Notes: generated by a model from the sequence alone, not told the origin. A stretch of DNA of 64,000 nucleotides from Curtobacterium pusillum (GCA_002025645.1 CP018783.1:2418001-2482000); one strand, 5' to 3'; numbered from the stretch's first letter, positions 10,044 through 19,370 are shown. Program-made: numbers and translations.

Positions 10044-11846
10044 TCACTGCCCGTCGCCACCGCCGCCGTCACCGGCATTGTCCCCACCGTTGTCGCCGCC
10101 CGATGCCGGCGGCTGCGTGGGCTGGGACGAAGCGGCGCAGTACGTGAGCACCACGGTGCTGCCCTGGGCGATGTCGCCGGCCGGCGCGCTCTGCTGCGTC
10201 ACCGTGCCACCGGTGCACGAGTAGGCCGGCGCGGGCGTCACCGTCAGCCCCAGGCCGGCGAGGGTCGCGTTCGCGGTCGAGAACGGCTGCTGCGTGACGT
10301 TCGGCAGCTCGACCTTGCCGTTCGACACCGTCAGGTTCACGACCGTGCCCTTGGCGTGCTGCGACGTCGATGCCGGGTCGGTGCTCATGACCGTGCCCTC
10401 CGGCACGTCGGGCGAGTAGTCAGAGTTGATCGCCCCGACCGTGAACCCGGCGTCCGTCAAGGTCTTCTCGGCGGCGTCCTGCGCCTGGCCGGCGAGGTCC
10501 GGGACCGCGATCTGCTGTGGACCGAGCGACACGATCACACGGACGTTCTGACTGCGGCCGACCTTGGTGCCGGCGCCCGGCTCGGTCCGGATGACCGTGC
10601 CCTTCTCGACGTCGTCGGAGTTCTCCTCCACCTTGACGGCGACCAGGTCACGCTTGTCGAGCGCCGAGGCCGCGGAGTCGTAGGTCGCACCGGCGACGTT
10701 CGGCACGCTGACCGACGACACCGGACCCTTACCGGGCTGCAGGTTCGCGACGAAGAAGACCACGGCGACGATGACCGCGGCGGTCAGGATGATGCCGACC
10801 CAGATCCACGCCACCGGCGGACGGTTCTGCGTGCGCTGCGGGCGGTGCTCGGCCGTGTCGTCCTCGAGCTCGCGGAACGCGACGGCCGGGTTGGACGTCG
10901 TGCGCGGGTTGACGCCGAACAGCATCGTCGATGCGTCGTTGGCGGCCTGGTGCTGGAGCTTCCGGGTCGACGCCGGGACGTGACCGGCAGCGGCCTGCTG
11001 CAGCTCGGTCCGGAACTCGGCGGCGTTCTGGTAGCGGCGGGTCCGGTCCTTCACGAGGGCGTGGAGGGTCACGGCGTCGAGCGCCGGCGACACCTCGGGC
11101 ACCAGGGAGGACGGCGCGACGGGCTGCTCGCTGACGTGCTGGTAGGCGACGGCGACGGGCGAGTCGCCGAGGAACGGCGGCCGACCGGTGAGCAGCTCGA
11201 ACAGCACGACACCGGTCGAGTAGACGTCGGTGCGTGCGTCCACGGTCTCACCGCGTGCCTGCTCCGGAGAGAAGTACGAGGCGGTCCCGAGGATCGAGGT
11301 GGTCTGCGCCACCGTGGCCGAGGTGTCGGTGATGGCGCGGGCGATCCCGAAGTCCATCACCTTGACCTGGCCGGAGTGCGTGACCATGACGTTCGCGGGC
11401 TTGATGTCGCGGTGCACGACGCCGGCGCGGTGCGAGTACTCGAGCGCGGTGAGGATGCCCTCGGTGATGCGCACGGCTTCGTCCGGGGCGACCGGTCCGT
11501 CGCCGATGATGTCGGAGAGCGGACGGCCCTCGACGTACTCCATGACGATGAAGGGCACCTGCACCTCGGCGCCCGAGGTCTCGGTGACCGTCTCTTCGCC
11601 GGCGTCGTAGACGCGGACGATGGTCGGGTGGGCCATGCGCGCCGCAGCCTGGGCTTCCTGGCGGAAGCGCGTGCGGAACGCCGGGTCGTTGGCGAGGCTC
11701 GGCTTGAGCAGCTTCACCGCCACCTTGCGTCCGAGGCGGGTGTCGTTGCCCAGATGCACTGTGGCCATGCCGCCCCGACCGATGACTTCACCGATCTCGT
11801 AGCGGTTGGCGAGGAGGGTGATCCCCGCGGTCACACCTTCTGGCAC
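10044..11846 (-). CDS. pknB: PASTA-domain serine/threonine protein kinase PknB
   Basis: Transmembrane Ser/Thr kinase of 600 residues that couples muropeptide sensing to growth and cell-wall synthesis. The kinase domain spans about residues 14-280: glycine loop GRGGMATV, Lys45, catalytic HRDIKP with Asp147, DFG at 165 and the activation segment TTSILGTASYFSPEQ. A membrane helix at about 346-367 is followed by three extracellular PASTA repeats (about 378-580) and a Gly/Asp-rich tail; Mycobacterium PknB has four. GTG start at 11846 with GGAGGAGTAC directly upstream. It is last in the leftward pbpA/rodA/pstP/fha operon, separated from pknA by a hairpin. Confidence 0.96.
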   Translation of the reverse strand: MPEGVTAGITLLANRYEIGEVIGRGGMATVHLGNDTRLGRKVAVKLLKPSLANDPAFRTRFRQEAQAAARMAHPTIVRVYDAGEETVTETSGAEVQVPFIVMEYVEGRPLSDIIGDGPVAPDEAVRITEGILTALEYSHRAGVVHRDIKPANVMVTHSGQVKVMDFGIARAITDTSATVAQTTSILGTASYFSPEQARGETVDARTDVYSTGVVLFELLTGRPPFLGDSPVAVAYQHVSEQPVAPSSLVPEVSPALDAVTLHALVKDRTRRYQNAAEFRTELQQAAAGHVPASTRKLQHQAANDASTMLFGVNPRTTSNPAVAFRELEDDTAEHRPQRTQNRPPVAWIWVGIILTAAVIVAVVFFVANLQPGKGPVSSVSVPNVAGATYDSAASALDKRDLVAVKVEENSDDVEKGTVIRTEPGAGTKVGRSQNVRVIVSLGPQQIAVPDLAGQAQDAAEKTLTDAGFTVGAINSDYSPDVPEGTVMSTDPASTSQHAKGTVVNLTVSNGKVELPNVTQQPFSTANATLAGLGLTVTPAPAYSCTGGTVTQQSAPAGDIAQGSTVVLTYCAASSQPTQPPASGGDNGGDNAGDGGGGDGQ

Positions 11847-11908
11847 GTACTCCTCCGAATGTCCGTCCGGGCCAGTGTACGGCAGGCCTTGCTGGTGGGA
11901 CGCTGGTC

Positions 11909-11956
11909 ACGGGGGCCCGGACCGAACCGTTACGCAACGGTGTCGCGAGCCCCCGT
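11909..11956 (-). terminator. nested hairpins between pknA and pknB
   Basis: Outer arms ACGGGGGC/GCCCCCGT enclose a perfect ACCGTT/AACGGT hairpin with an ACGC loop, 8 bp past the pknA stop. It may attenuate read-through from pknA into pknB. Confidence 0.6.
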
Positions 11957-11963
11957 ACGAGGG

Positions 11964-13709
11964 TCAGTCCTGCGGACCCTGACTGGGGTTGTTGCCGTCG
12001 GTCGGGTCGACCGTGGGCTCGTCGGTGGCCTGCCAGGTGTCGCTCGCAGCACTCTCCGACGGGGTCGACGCGGTGAGGTTGCCGCAGGTGACCGTGTAGC
12101 TCAGCGACGCCGACTGACCGACGGCGTCGATCTGGACGGTCACGGAGCGGTGGTCGGCGTCGAGCGTTCCCGAGGTCTGGCTCGAGCTGTCCTTGCCGCC
12201 GGTGATCGTGTACGCGTACGACGAGACCGTGTACCCGGTCGGGCACGTCGCGGCGGCCCAACCGAAGGTGACCTGGCCGTCCGCGGACACCGTGCCCGGT
12301 GACGCCGAGTTCGGCTGGTTCACCGTCGGCGGCGCCGTGTACTGCTGGAGCACGACGAGCGATCCGGCCGCGAGGCTGCCCGTCGGGCTGATCGACTGGA
12401 CAGTGTTGGCCTTGTCGGCGCTCGGAGCGGGATCACCGTCCTCCACGCGGGAGGTCAGGCCAGCCTGCTGCAGCTTCGACTGGGCATCGGTGACCGACAG
12501 ACCGACGTAGTCCGAGGCGTTCACCAGGACACGGGTCTCGACCGGGGTGGAGCTCGGCGTCGGCGTCTGCGAGCGGGTCGGCTTCGGCGTCGACTGCGAC
12601 GGCGTCGGGTCGGGCTGGCCGCCACCGTTCAACGCGAAGGCCGCGATGACACCGGCGACAACGAGGACGGCGATGCCGCCCACGACCCACCAGATCCACG
12701 CGCGCTTCTTCTTCGGTTCCTCGTCCTCGCCGTCGACGGGCGATCCCGGGGCCCCGGGTCCGCCGGCGACTGCGCCCGCCTGCGTGCCGATGAGTGCGGT
12801 CGCGGCGTCGTTCCCCTGCCCCTGCGGTGGGTTGAACGCCACGGTGCCACCTGCGGCGATGGCCGGCACGGCGACGGTGGCAGCAGCTACGTCTCCGCGT
12901 CGCAGCGCCTGGGCCGCACGGGCCAGGTTCGCGGCGGTGGCCGGGCGGTCGGCGGGCTTCTTCGCGATGCAGGACATCACGAGTGCCGAGACCGGCTCCG
13001 GGATGTCGCCCGGCAGCGCCGGCGGCTGCTCGTTGATGTGCGCCATCGCGATCGCGACCTGCGACTCACCCGTGAAGGGCCGACGACCGGCGAGTGCCTC
13101 GTACGCGACGATGCCGAGGGAGTAGATGTCCGTGGAGGGCGATGCCGGGTGCCCGCTCGCCTGCTCCGGCGAGAGGTACTGCACGGTGCCCATGACCTGG
13201 CCGGTCGCGGTGAGCGGGACCTGGTCGGCGATGCGGGCGATGCCGAAGTCGGTGATCTTGACGCGGCCGTCCGGCGTGATGAGCAGGTTGCCGGGCTTGA
13301 TGTCACGGTGCACCAGGCCGACGGCGTGCGCGGCCTGCAGGGCGTTCGCGGTCTGGGCCACGATGTCGAGGACCTTGTCGACCGGCAGGGTGTGCTCCCG
13401 CTCGATCATGGTCGAGAGCGCCTCGCCCGGGACGAGCTCCATCACGAGGTAGGCGCTGCCGTCCTCCTCGCCGTAGTCGAACACGTTGGCGATGCCCTCG
13501 TGGTTGACGAGCGCAGCGTGGCGGGCCTCGGCGCGGAAGCGCTCGAGGAAGCCCGGGTCGCCGAGGTACTCGTCCTTGAGGATCTTGAGTGCGACGGTCC
13601 GCCCGATGACGAGGTCGGTGGCCTGCCAGACCTCTCCCATGCCGCCGATCGCGACGCGGGACGAGAGTTGGTACCGCCCACCGAAGGTGAGTCCGCTGGT
13701 GGGTCTCAT
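11964..13709 (-). CDS. pknA: serine/threonine protein kinase PknA with extracellular PASTA and Fn3-like region
   Basis: Membrane kinase of 581 residues partnering PknB in control of growth and division. Kinase domain about residues 12-270: VAIGGMGEVW loop, Lys42, HRDIKPGN with Asp136, DFG at 154, GTVQYLSPEQ activation segment. After a Gly/Pro linker comes a membrane helix at about 337-360, a Pro/Thr-rich spacer, one PASTA-like repeat (about 395-465: VNASDYVGLSVTDAQSKLQQAGL) and a region resembling a fibronectin type III fold (about 475-560). Mycobacterial PknA has no PASTA domain, so the ectodomain is notable. ATG at 13709 overlaps the pbpA stop as ATGA; a longer frame upstream is a shadow of pbpA. 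Confidence 0.92.
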   Translation of the reverse strand: MRPTSGLTFGGRYQLSSRVAIGGMGEVWQATDLVIGRTVALKILKDEYLGDPGFLERFRAEARHAALVNHEGIANVFDYGEEDGSAYLVMELVPGEALSTMIEREHTLPVDKVLDIVAQTANALQAAHAVGLVHRDIKPGNLLITPDGRVKITDFGIARIADQVPLTATGQVMGTVQYLSPEQASGHPASPSTDIYSLGIVAYEALAGRRPFTGESQVAIAMAHINEQPPALPGDIPEPVSALVMSCIAKKPADRPATAANLARAAQALRRGDVAAATVAVPAIAAGGTVAFNPPQGQGNDAATALIGTQAGAVAGGPGAPGSPVDGEDEEPKKKRAWIWWVVGGIAVLVVAGVIAAFALNGGGQPDPTPSQSTPKPTRSQTPTPSSTPVETRVLVNASDYVGLSVTDAQSKLQQAGLTSRVEDGDPAPSADKANTVQSISPTGSLAAGSLVVLQQYTAPPTVNQPNSASPGTVSADGQVTFGWAAATCPTGYTVSSYAYTITGGKDSSSQTSGTLDADHRSVTVQIDAVGQSASLSYTVTCGNLTASTPSESAASDTWQATDEPTVDPTDGNNPSQGPQD

Positions 13710-15163
13710 TTGTTCAGCACCGCCTCCATGACTTTCTTCGCGACCGGGGCCGCGACCGTGTTGCCGACTCCGGACTGCCCGAGTCCGCCGCCGTTCCCGA
13801 CGACGACCGCGACGGCCACCTCGGGGTCCTTCGCCGGGGCGAACCCGGTGAACCACAGCGTGTACGGATCGCCCGTGCCGCCCTCTGCCGTGCCCGTCTT
13901 CCCTGCGACGTCGACACCGTTGATCTTGGCATTGGTCCCGGTCCCGGAGCTGACGACGCTCTGCATGGCCTCGGTCAGGTCGCTGGACTCGGAGGCCGAG
14001 AGCGGGTCGCTGTACTGCTTCGGCGAGAAGGACTCGACCGTCTTCAGGTCGCTCGTGGTGATCGAGTCGACGAGGGACGGCTGCATGACCTTGCCGCCGT
14101 TCGCGATCCCGGCCGAGACCATCGCCATCTGCAGCGGGGACACCCGGACGCTGGCCTGACCGAACGAGCTCAGCATGAGCTGCGCGGTGTCGTCGCTGAC
14201 GTCGGGGTACTGGCTGGCTGTGGCCCGCATCGGGACCTCGATCGCGTCGCCGAAGCCGTACTTGTCCGCCATGCTCTTGATCGCGTCGTAGCCGAGCTTC
14301 TGTCCGAGTTCCGCGAACGGGATGTTGCACGAGTACTGGATCGCCGTGCGGAGCTTCACGGTGTCGCCGCCGCCGCAGGACCCGCCCTCGGCGTTGTTGA
14401 TGTACGTGCTCGTCCCCGGGAGCTGCAACCGCGACGGGTTCGGGAACTCGGAGTCGAGGTCGTACTTCCCGCCCTCGAGCGCGGCCGACGCGACGATGAG
14501 CTTGAAGACCGATCCCGGCGTGTACAGGTCACCGCCGATGGCGCGGTTCTGCAGGGGCTTCGCCGCGTTGCCCTCGAGTGCCTTGTACTGCTCGATGACG
14601 TTCTGCGTGTCGTGCGAGGTCAGCGTGTTCGGGTCGTAGCTCTGCTTCGACACCATTGCGAGGATCTTGCCGGTCTTCGGCTGGATGGCGACGACGGCAC
14701 CGGTGTTGTCCCCGAGCGCGTCGTAGGCGGCCTTCTGGACGTCGGGGTCGATCGTCAGGTTGACGTTGTCGCCCTGGACGTCCTGGCCGGTGAGGATCGC
14801 GTTGAGGTTCTGGAAGAACGAGGCGTCCGAGTTGCCGGACAGCACGGTGTTCTCCGCGCCCTCGATGCCGGAGTTGCCCTGCCCGATCGTGAAGTAGCCC
14901 GTGACGGCCGAGTACAGGTCGCCGTTGGTGTACTTCCGCTGGTACTGGTACTGGTCGTCCACCGGGGTCGACTCGGCGATCGGGCTGCCGTTCACGAGGA
15001 TGGCGCCGCGCTTGGTCGAGTAGCTGGCGAGGATCGTCCGGGAGTTGCGGGAGTCGGCGCGGAGCGAGTCCGCCGAGAAGAACTGGATCGAGGTCGTCGA
15101 CACGAAGAGTGCGACGAACATGAGCACGATGACGGTCGAGACACCGCGGAGCTGTCGGTTCAC
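13706..15163 (-). CDS. pbpA: penicillin-binding protein 2-type transpeptidase
   Basis: Class B transpeptidase of 485 residues that crosslinks peptidoglycan outside the membrane. One N-terminal anchor (VIVLMFVALFVSTTSIQFF, about 11-29) is followed by a dimerisation module and the transpeptidase domain with all three motifs: SxxK at Ser218 (TPGSVFKL), SCN at 278-280 and KTGT at 422. Length equals mycobacterial PbpA (about 490). Its 5' end overlaps rodA by 4 bp and its 3' end overlaps pknA, so the genes are coupled; with RodA it should form a SEDS/bPBP synthase pair. Confidence 0.96.
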   Translation of the reverse strand: MNRQLRGVSTVIVLMFVALFVSTTSIQFFSADSLRADSRNSRTILASYSTKRGAILVNGSPIAESTPVDDQYQYQRKYTNGDLYSAVTGYFTIGQGNSGIEGAENTVLSGNSDASFFQNLNAILTGQDVQGDNVNLTIDPDVQKAAYDALGDNTGAVVAIQPKTGKILAMVSKQSYDPNTLTSHDTQNVIEQYKALEGNAAKPLQNRAIGGDLYTPGSVFKLIVASAALEGGKYDLDSEFPNPSRLQLPGTSTYINNAEGGSCGGGDTVKLRTAIQYSCNIPFAELGQKLGYDAIKSMADKYGFGDAIEVPMRATASQYPDVSDDTAQLMLSSFGQASVRVSPLQMAMVSAGIANGGKVMQPSLVDSITTSDLKTVESFSPKQYSDPLSASESSDLTEAMQSVVSSGTGTNAKINGVDVAGKTGTAEGGTGDPYTLWFTGFAPAKDPEVAVAVVVGNGGGLGQSGVGNTVAAPVAKKVMEAVLNK

Positions 15164-16602
15164 CGGCTGCGCTCCTTCCTGGTCGCGCGCGCGTTCCGTC
15201 CGCGCGCGGCGGGGATCGCGCCCTGCTGGACGCGCTGTTCGGCTGGGATGGCGTCGGTCAGTCGCAGCAGCATCGCGGCGATGATCCAGTTGGCGACGAG
15301 CGATGAACCACCGGCCGCCATGAACGGTGTCGTGAGGCCGGTCACCGGGATGACGCGGGTGATGCCGCCGACGACGACGAACACCTGCAGGGCGATGATG
15401 AACCCGAAGCCCACGCCGAGCAGCTTGCCGAAGTCGTCCTGCGCCATGAACGCCACGCGGAGGCCCCGGGAGGCCAGGACGATGAAGAGCGCCAGGATCG
15501 CGAAGACGCCGATCAGACCGAGTTCTTCACCGAGCGAGGCGATGATGTAGTCCGCGTTGGCGACCGGGGTGATGTACGGGCGGCCCTGGCCGAGGCCGGT
15601 GCCCGTGATCCCACCGTTGGCGAAGCCGAAGAGGCCCTGGACGAGCTGGTAGCTGCCCTGGGTCTGTCGAGTGAAGATCTCCTGGTTGAACGGGTCGAGC
15701 CACTGCTCGAACCGCCCGTGCACGTACACGAGTGCCGACTGCGCCACGAGTGCGCCGCCGACGAAGAGCACGAGTCCGATCACGACCCAGCCCAGCCGAG
15801 CCGTCGCGACGTAGATCATCACGAGGAACAGGCCGAAGTACAGCAGGGCCGTGCCGAGGTCGCGCTGGAACACCAGGACGCCCATCGCCGCGCCCCACAT
15901 GACGAGGATCGGACCGAGATCACGGGCGCGCGGGAACGTCATCCCGAGGAACTTCCGGCCGACGATCGACAGTGAGTCCCGCGCCGTCACGAGGTAGCCG
16001 GCGAAGAACAGCGCCATCGTGATCTTCGCGAGCTCACCGGGCTGGAACGTGAACGAACCGACCTTGATCCAGACGCGCGCGCCGTTCACGTTGAGCCCGA
16101 TGCCCGGCAGCATCGGCATGAGCAGCAGCGCGATCGTCAGGAACATGAAGATGTACCGGTACCGCTGCAGGAACCGGTGGTTCCGGACGAGCACGACCGT
16201 GATGATCGCCAGGACCATCGCGAGCATCGTCCAGACGATCTGCTTCACGCCGATCGCCGACCAGCCGGACAGGTCGTTGTGGATGTCGATCCGGTAGATC
16301 TCCGCGATCCCGATGCCGTTCAGCACGAGGGCCACCGGCAGGATGAACGGGTCGGCGTTCTTCGCGACGATGCGGAGCACCACGTGCATGATCAGTGCCA
16401 GGCCGAGGATGCCCGCGCCGACCCAGAGCACCGAGGTGTCGAAGAGCTTGCCCTTCGTGCCGAGCTGCACGAGGACCATCGCCCCGGCGCAGATGCCGCA
16501 GGCGATGACGAGCAGCACGAGCTCGAGGTTCCGGGCTCGCGCCGGCTCACGCAGCTTGATCGTGATCGCCTGCGTGAAGGACTGGGCGGTGGCGCTGCTC
16601 AT
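15160..16602 (-). CDS. rodA: FtsW/RodA/SpoVE-family peptidoglycan glycosyltransferase
   Basis: Polytopic SEDS protein of 480 residues polymerising lipid II in cell elongation. About ten hydrophobic segments are visible, with the SEDS signatures GARVWIKVGSFTFQPGEL, the GGITGTGLGQGRP loop and FIIASLGEELGLIG-like YIIASLGEELG before the last helices. It starts with ATG at 16602 overlapping the phosphatase stop by 4 bp and ends overlapping pbpA, so stoichiometric co-translation with its transpeptidase partner is likely. The long basic C-terminal tail is cytoplasmic. Confidence 0.95.
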   Translation of the reverse strand: MSSATAQSFTQAITIKLREPARARNLELVLLVIACGICAGAMVLVQLGTKGKLFDTSVLWVGAGILGLALIMHVVLRIVAKNADPFILPVALVLNGIGIAEIYRIDIHNDLSGWSAIGVKQIVWTMLAMVLAIITVVLVRNHRFLQRYRYIFMFLTIALLLMPMLPGIGLNVNGARVWIKVGSFTFQPGELAKITMALFFAGYLVTARDSLSIVGRKFLGMTFPRARDLGPILVMWGAAMGVLVFQRDLGTALLYFGLFLVMIYVATARLGWVVIGLVLFVGGALVAQSALVYVHGRFEQWLDPFNQEIFTRQTQGSYQLVQGLFGFANGGITGTGLGQGRPYITPVANADYIIASLGEELGLIGVFAILALFIVLASRGLRVAFMAQDDFGKLLGVGFGFIIALQVFVVVGGITRVIPVTGLTTPFMAAGGSSLVANWIIAAMLLRLTDAIPAEQRVQQGAIPAARGRNARATRKERSR

Positions 16603-17951
16603 CGCTTCGCCCCGGGGGACGCGGACGGCGAGCTGCTGGGCGACGAGGTCGGCGTCGGCGACGATGACCCGCCGTCACCGCCGGTCCCGGCCTGGTCCTG
16701 CCCGGTCTCGGCCGCCTTGCGCAGTCGGTCCACGATGTCGCGCGCGTCGTCGAGCGACTGCGCGTTGATCGTCGAGCGGACGTTCTCCCGCGTGTAGTCG
16801 GGGAGCGACGAGACGGTGATGTCGGTGTCCTCGTAGACGTCGGACAGCGCGATCGGTCCGATCGACTGCTGCACGCCCTTGTAGATCGCGACCGTGCCGC
16901 GGTCGGTGCCGACGTAGTAGTGGTCCTGGATGATGCGCCAGCCGAGGAACACGGCGCCGACGAGGGCCGCGATCGCGACGACGAGGGCGATGGTCCACGA
17001 GATGCGACGGCGGATCCGGCGCCGACGGTCCTCGGCGATGAGCTCGGCGAAGAACTGGTCGGACTCCGGCTCGAAGTGCGAGTCCTCCGGTGCCGTCGTG
17101 ACCTTGAGCGGGTGCAGCAGGATCGTGGGGAGGCGGATCGGCTTGCGGCCGGTCGACGCCTCGAACGTGAGTGGAGCCGCGGCGGAACCGACGGTGGTCG
17201 CCGCGTCGTCGTCGTCACCCGGCTCGGAGTCGGTGACGTCCATCACGACGACGGTGACGTTGTCGGGCGCGCCGTGGTCGAGCGTCTCCTTCACGAGGCG
17301 CTGCGTGACCTGGTTGGCGTCCATGTTCGACGCGAGGGCGTGCCGGATGCGTTCCTCGGCGAGGTACGACGAGAGCCCGTCCGAGCAGAGCAGCCAGCGG
17401 TCGCCCGGCTGGATGTCCATGATCGCGGTGTCGACCTCTGGTGCGGCGTCGACGTCACCGAGCACCCGCATGAGCACCGAACGCCGGGGGTGGACGGCGG
17501 CTTCTTCCGGGGTGATCCGGCCGCTGTCCACGAGACGCTGCACGAAGGTGTGGTCCGAGGTGATCTGCCGCAGCTCGCCGTCGCGGTGCAGGTAGATCCG
17601 GGAGTCACCGATGTGCGCGATCGCGATCTGGTCGCCGACGCGGATCATCGCGGACACCGTGGTGCCCATCCCGGTGAGTTCCTGGTGCTCGAACACCGTC
17701 TCGGTGATGAGCTGGTTCGCCGCGATCAGCGCCGACTGCAGGGCGAACTCGGCGTCGTGGGCGGACGGGAACTCCCGGTCCACTTCCCTGATGCGACGGA
17801 TCGCGATCGCCGAGGCGACGTCGCCGCCGGCGTGGCCGCCCATGCCGTCCGCGACCGCGAACAGGTGCTGTCCGGCGTAGCCGGAGTCCTGGTTGTTCGC
17901 GCGGATGCGTCCGACGTGGGACACAGCGGCGCTCAGCGTGCGAGCCGTCAT
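16599..17951 (-). CDS. pstP: PP2C-family serine/threonine phosphatase PstP
   Basis: Membrane-bound PPM phosphatase of 450 residues that reverses phosphorylation by PknA and PknB. The metal-binding motifs are present: RANNQDSGYAG near residue 18, VADGMGGHAGGDVAS at about 33-47, IAHIGDSRIYL, LLCSDGLSSYL and GAPDNVTVVVM. The catalytic domain ends near residue 240; a linker, one membrane helix (WTIALVVAIAALVGAVFLGW, about 317-337) and an extracellular domain with Ser/Pro-rich tail follow. The start at 17951 lies 6 bp after fhaB. Same order as the mycobacterial pstP locus. Confidence 0.95.
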   Translation of the reverse strand: MTARTLSAAVSHVGRIRANNQDSGYAGQHLFAVADGMGGHAGGDVASAIAIRRIREVDREFPSAHDAEFALQSALIAANQLITETVFEHQELTGMGTTVSAMIRVGDQIAIAHIGDSRIYLHRDGELRQITSDHTFVQRLVDSGRITPEEAAVHPRRSVLMRVLGDVDAAPEVDTAIMDIQPGDRWLLCSDGLSSYLAEERIRHALASNMDANQVTQRLVKETLDHGAPDNVTVVVMDVTDSEPGDDDDAATTVGSAAAPLTFEASTGRKPIRLPTILLHPLKVTTAPEDSHFEPESDQFFAELIAEDRRRRIRRRISWTIALVVAIAALVGAVFLGWRIIQDHYYVGTDRGTVAIYKGVQQSIGPIALSDVYEDTDITVSSLPDYTRENVRSTINAQSLDDARDIVDRLRKAAETGQDQAGTGGDGGSSSPTPTSSPSSSPSASPGAKR

Positions 17952-17957
17952 CCCGGG

Positions 17958-18509
17958 TTACCGCCGCAGCTCGAACGTCGTCGTCCCGATCGTGATCGGC
18001 GTCCGCTCTGCGATGGTCACGGGAACGGTCACCTTCTGACCGTTGACGAAGGTGCCGTTCGTGGACTCGAGGTCGGTGAGGAGCCAGCCGTCGGCGCGCA
18101 GGTCGAGGCGGGCGTGGTTGGTCGAGGTGTAGTCGTCGCGGATCACGACGTTGGACTCGCTGGAGCGACCGATCGTGATCGGGCCGCCGCCCAGCGGCAT
18201 CTCCATGCCCTCGCGCGATCCCTCGGTGATCACGAGGCGGGTCGCGACCGGCGTGGCGGGCTGCTGCCCCCCTGCAGGCTGTCCGATGAGGTCCGTGAAC
18301 GCGCCGTTGGATGCCGGAGCCGGCGCCGCTGCTGCCGGCACCGCAGGTGTCGTCGGACCGGACGCGCCGGCCTTCGGGTCGGTGGGGATGGTGCGCACGC
18401 GTTGCCCGAACAGATCGCTCCGCAGGGCGAAGACGATCACGAACACGAACAGCCAGAGCACCGCGAGGAACGCGAAGCGCAGGACGAGCAGGGTCAGCCC
18501 TGTGGTCAC
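17958..18509 (-). CDS. fhaB: FHA-domain protein FhaB (FipA)
   Basis: Protein of 183 residues with one N-terminal membrane helix (LTLLVLRFAFLAVLWLFVFVIVFAL), a Pro/Ala-rich linker and a C-terminal FHA domain (about residues 95-183: ITIGRSSESNVVI, TSTNHARLDL, LTDLESTNGTFVNGQKV). FHA domains bind phosphothreonine, so it should read the output of PknA/PknB at the membrane; the mycobacterial homologue links to FtsZ/FtsQ. GTG start at 18509 overlaps the fhaA stop as GTGA, with GGAGGTACC before it. Confidence 0.94.
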   Translation of the reverse strand: MTTGLTLLVLRFAFLAVLWLFVFVIVFALRSDLFGQRVRTIPTDPKAGASGPTTPAVPAAAAPAPASNGAFTDLIGQPAGGQQPATPVATRLVITEGSREGMEMPLGGGPITIGRSSESNVVIRDDYTSTNHARLDLRADGWLLTDLESTNGTFVNGQKVTVPVTIAERTPITIGTTTFELRR

Positions 18510-19186
18510 CTGGTACCTCCGTCGTTCTCGGGGATCACCCGGAACACCATACGGGTACGACCGATCTCGATCGTCGAATCCGGCTCCACGATGGCCTGCT
18601 GGAAGCGCTCGCCGTTCAGTTTCGACCCGTTCGTCGACCCGAGGTCGTTGGCCTGGGCGTGCTTGCCGTCCCAGATGACCTCGACGTGCTTGCGGCTCGT
18701 GCCGGTGTCCGCGACGGTGATGTCCGCGTCCGTCCCGCGGCCGATGACGGTGCGTCCGCGCTGCAGCTTGTGCCGCTGCGAACCGATGTCGAGCACCGCC
18801 ACCCAGGCGACGTCGCGCTGCACCGTCGTCGAGTCGATCTGCAGGATGCCCGTCGACAGCGTGCCGTCCTGCTGCAGCCGGATCGTCACCGGGCCGGAGA
18901 ACGAGTAGTTCTGCGCGACGGCGTGCTGCTGCACCATCTGCGACAGTTCGTCGATGAGGGGACGCCCCACGTCGTTCATGCGCGTGAAGTCCGGCGGAGC
19001 GAGGCGCACCGTGAACTCGTTCGGCACGAGGATCCGCTCGCGGGACACCACGGCAGCCTTCGTGTCGAGCTCTCGGCGGAGCGCGCTCGAGATCTCGACG
19101 GGCTGCACGCCGGAGCGGAAGGTCTTCGCGAACGCGCCGTTCACGGCGCGCTCCAGCCCTCGCTCGAAGCTGTCCAACAGGCCCAT
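18506..19186 (-). CDS. fhaA: DUF3662 and FHA domain protein FhaA
   Basis: Cytoplasmic phosphothreonine-binding protein of 226 residues. The N-terminal DUF3662 domain (about 1-125: MGLLDSFERGLERAVNGAFAK, EISSALRREL, VPNEFTVRLAP) and C-terminal FHA domain (about 135-220: TVIGRGTDADITV, TSRKHVEV, NDLGSTNGSKLNG) are joined almost directly. Mycobacterial FhaA is near 527 residues because of a long Pro/Gln-rich linker, which is missing here; a short form is usual in Microbacteriaceae. The ATG at 19186 has CTGGAG upstream; the longer frame would run through the tRNA-Leu gene. First gene of the leftward fhaA-fhaB-pstP-rodA-pbpA-pknA operon. Confidence 0.93.
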   Translation of the reverse strand: MGLLDSFERGLERAVNGAFAKTFRSGVQPVEISSALRRELDTKAAVVSRERILVPNEFTVRLAPPDFTRMNDVGRPLIDELSQMVQQHAVAQNYSFSGPVTIRLQQDGTLSTGILQIDSTTVQRDVAWVAVLDIGSQRHKLQRGRTVIGRGTDADITVADTGTSRKHVEVIWDGKHAQANDLGSTNGSKLNGERFQQAIVEPDSTIEIGRTRMVFRVIPENDGGTR

Positions 19187-19216
19187 GGGTCTCCAGTGTT
19201 CTCGGTCGTCGACCTC

Positions 19217-19261
19217 TGCATGGTAGTGGTTGGCGTCTGGCACCGTCTGTGCATGGTAGTG
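19217..19261. repeat. 12-bp direct repeat in the fhaA / tRNA-Leu promoter gap
   Basis: TGCATGGTAGTG occurs at 19217-19228 and 19250-19261, 33 bp apart. Read leftward each contains TACCAT, a fair -10 for fhaA; read rightward the second runs into TAGTGT 10 nt before tRNA-Leu. It may be a duplicated promoter or regulator site. Confidence 0.5.
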
Positions 19262-19272
19262 TTCTCGGGCTG

Positions 19273-19356
19273 GCGCGAGTGGCGGAATTGGTAGACGCGC
19301 ACGGTTCAGGTCCGTGTGCTGGAAACGGCGTGGGGGTTCAAGTCCCCCCTCGCGCA
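19273..19356 (+). tRNA. tRNA-Leu (CAG)
   Basis: Long-variable-arm tRNA: acceptor GCGCGAG/CTCGCGC, anticodon loop TTCAGGT with CAG, T-arm GGGGGTTCAAGTCCCCC, discriminator A. CCA is encoded at 19357-19359. Eighty-four nucleotides, normal for class II. Confidence 0.97.
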
Positions 19357-19370
19357 CCAGGCGAAGAAGC

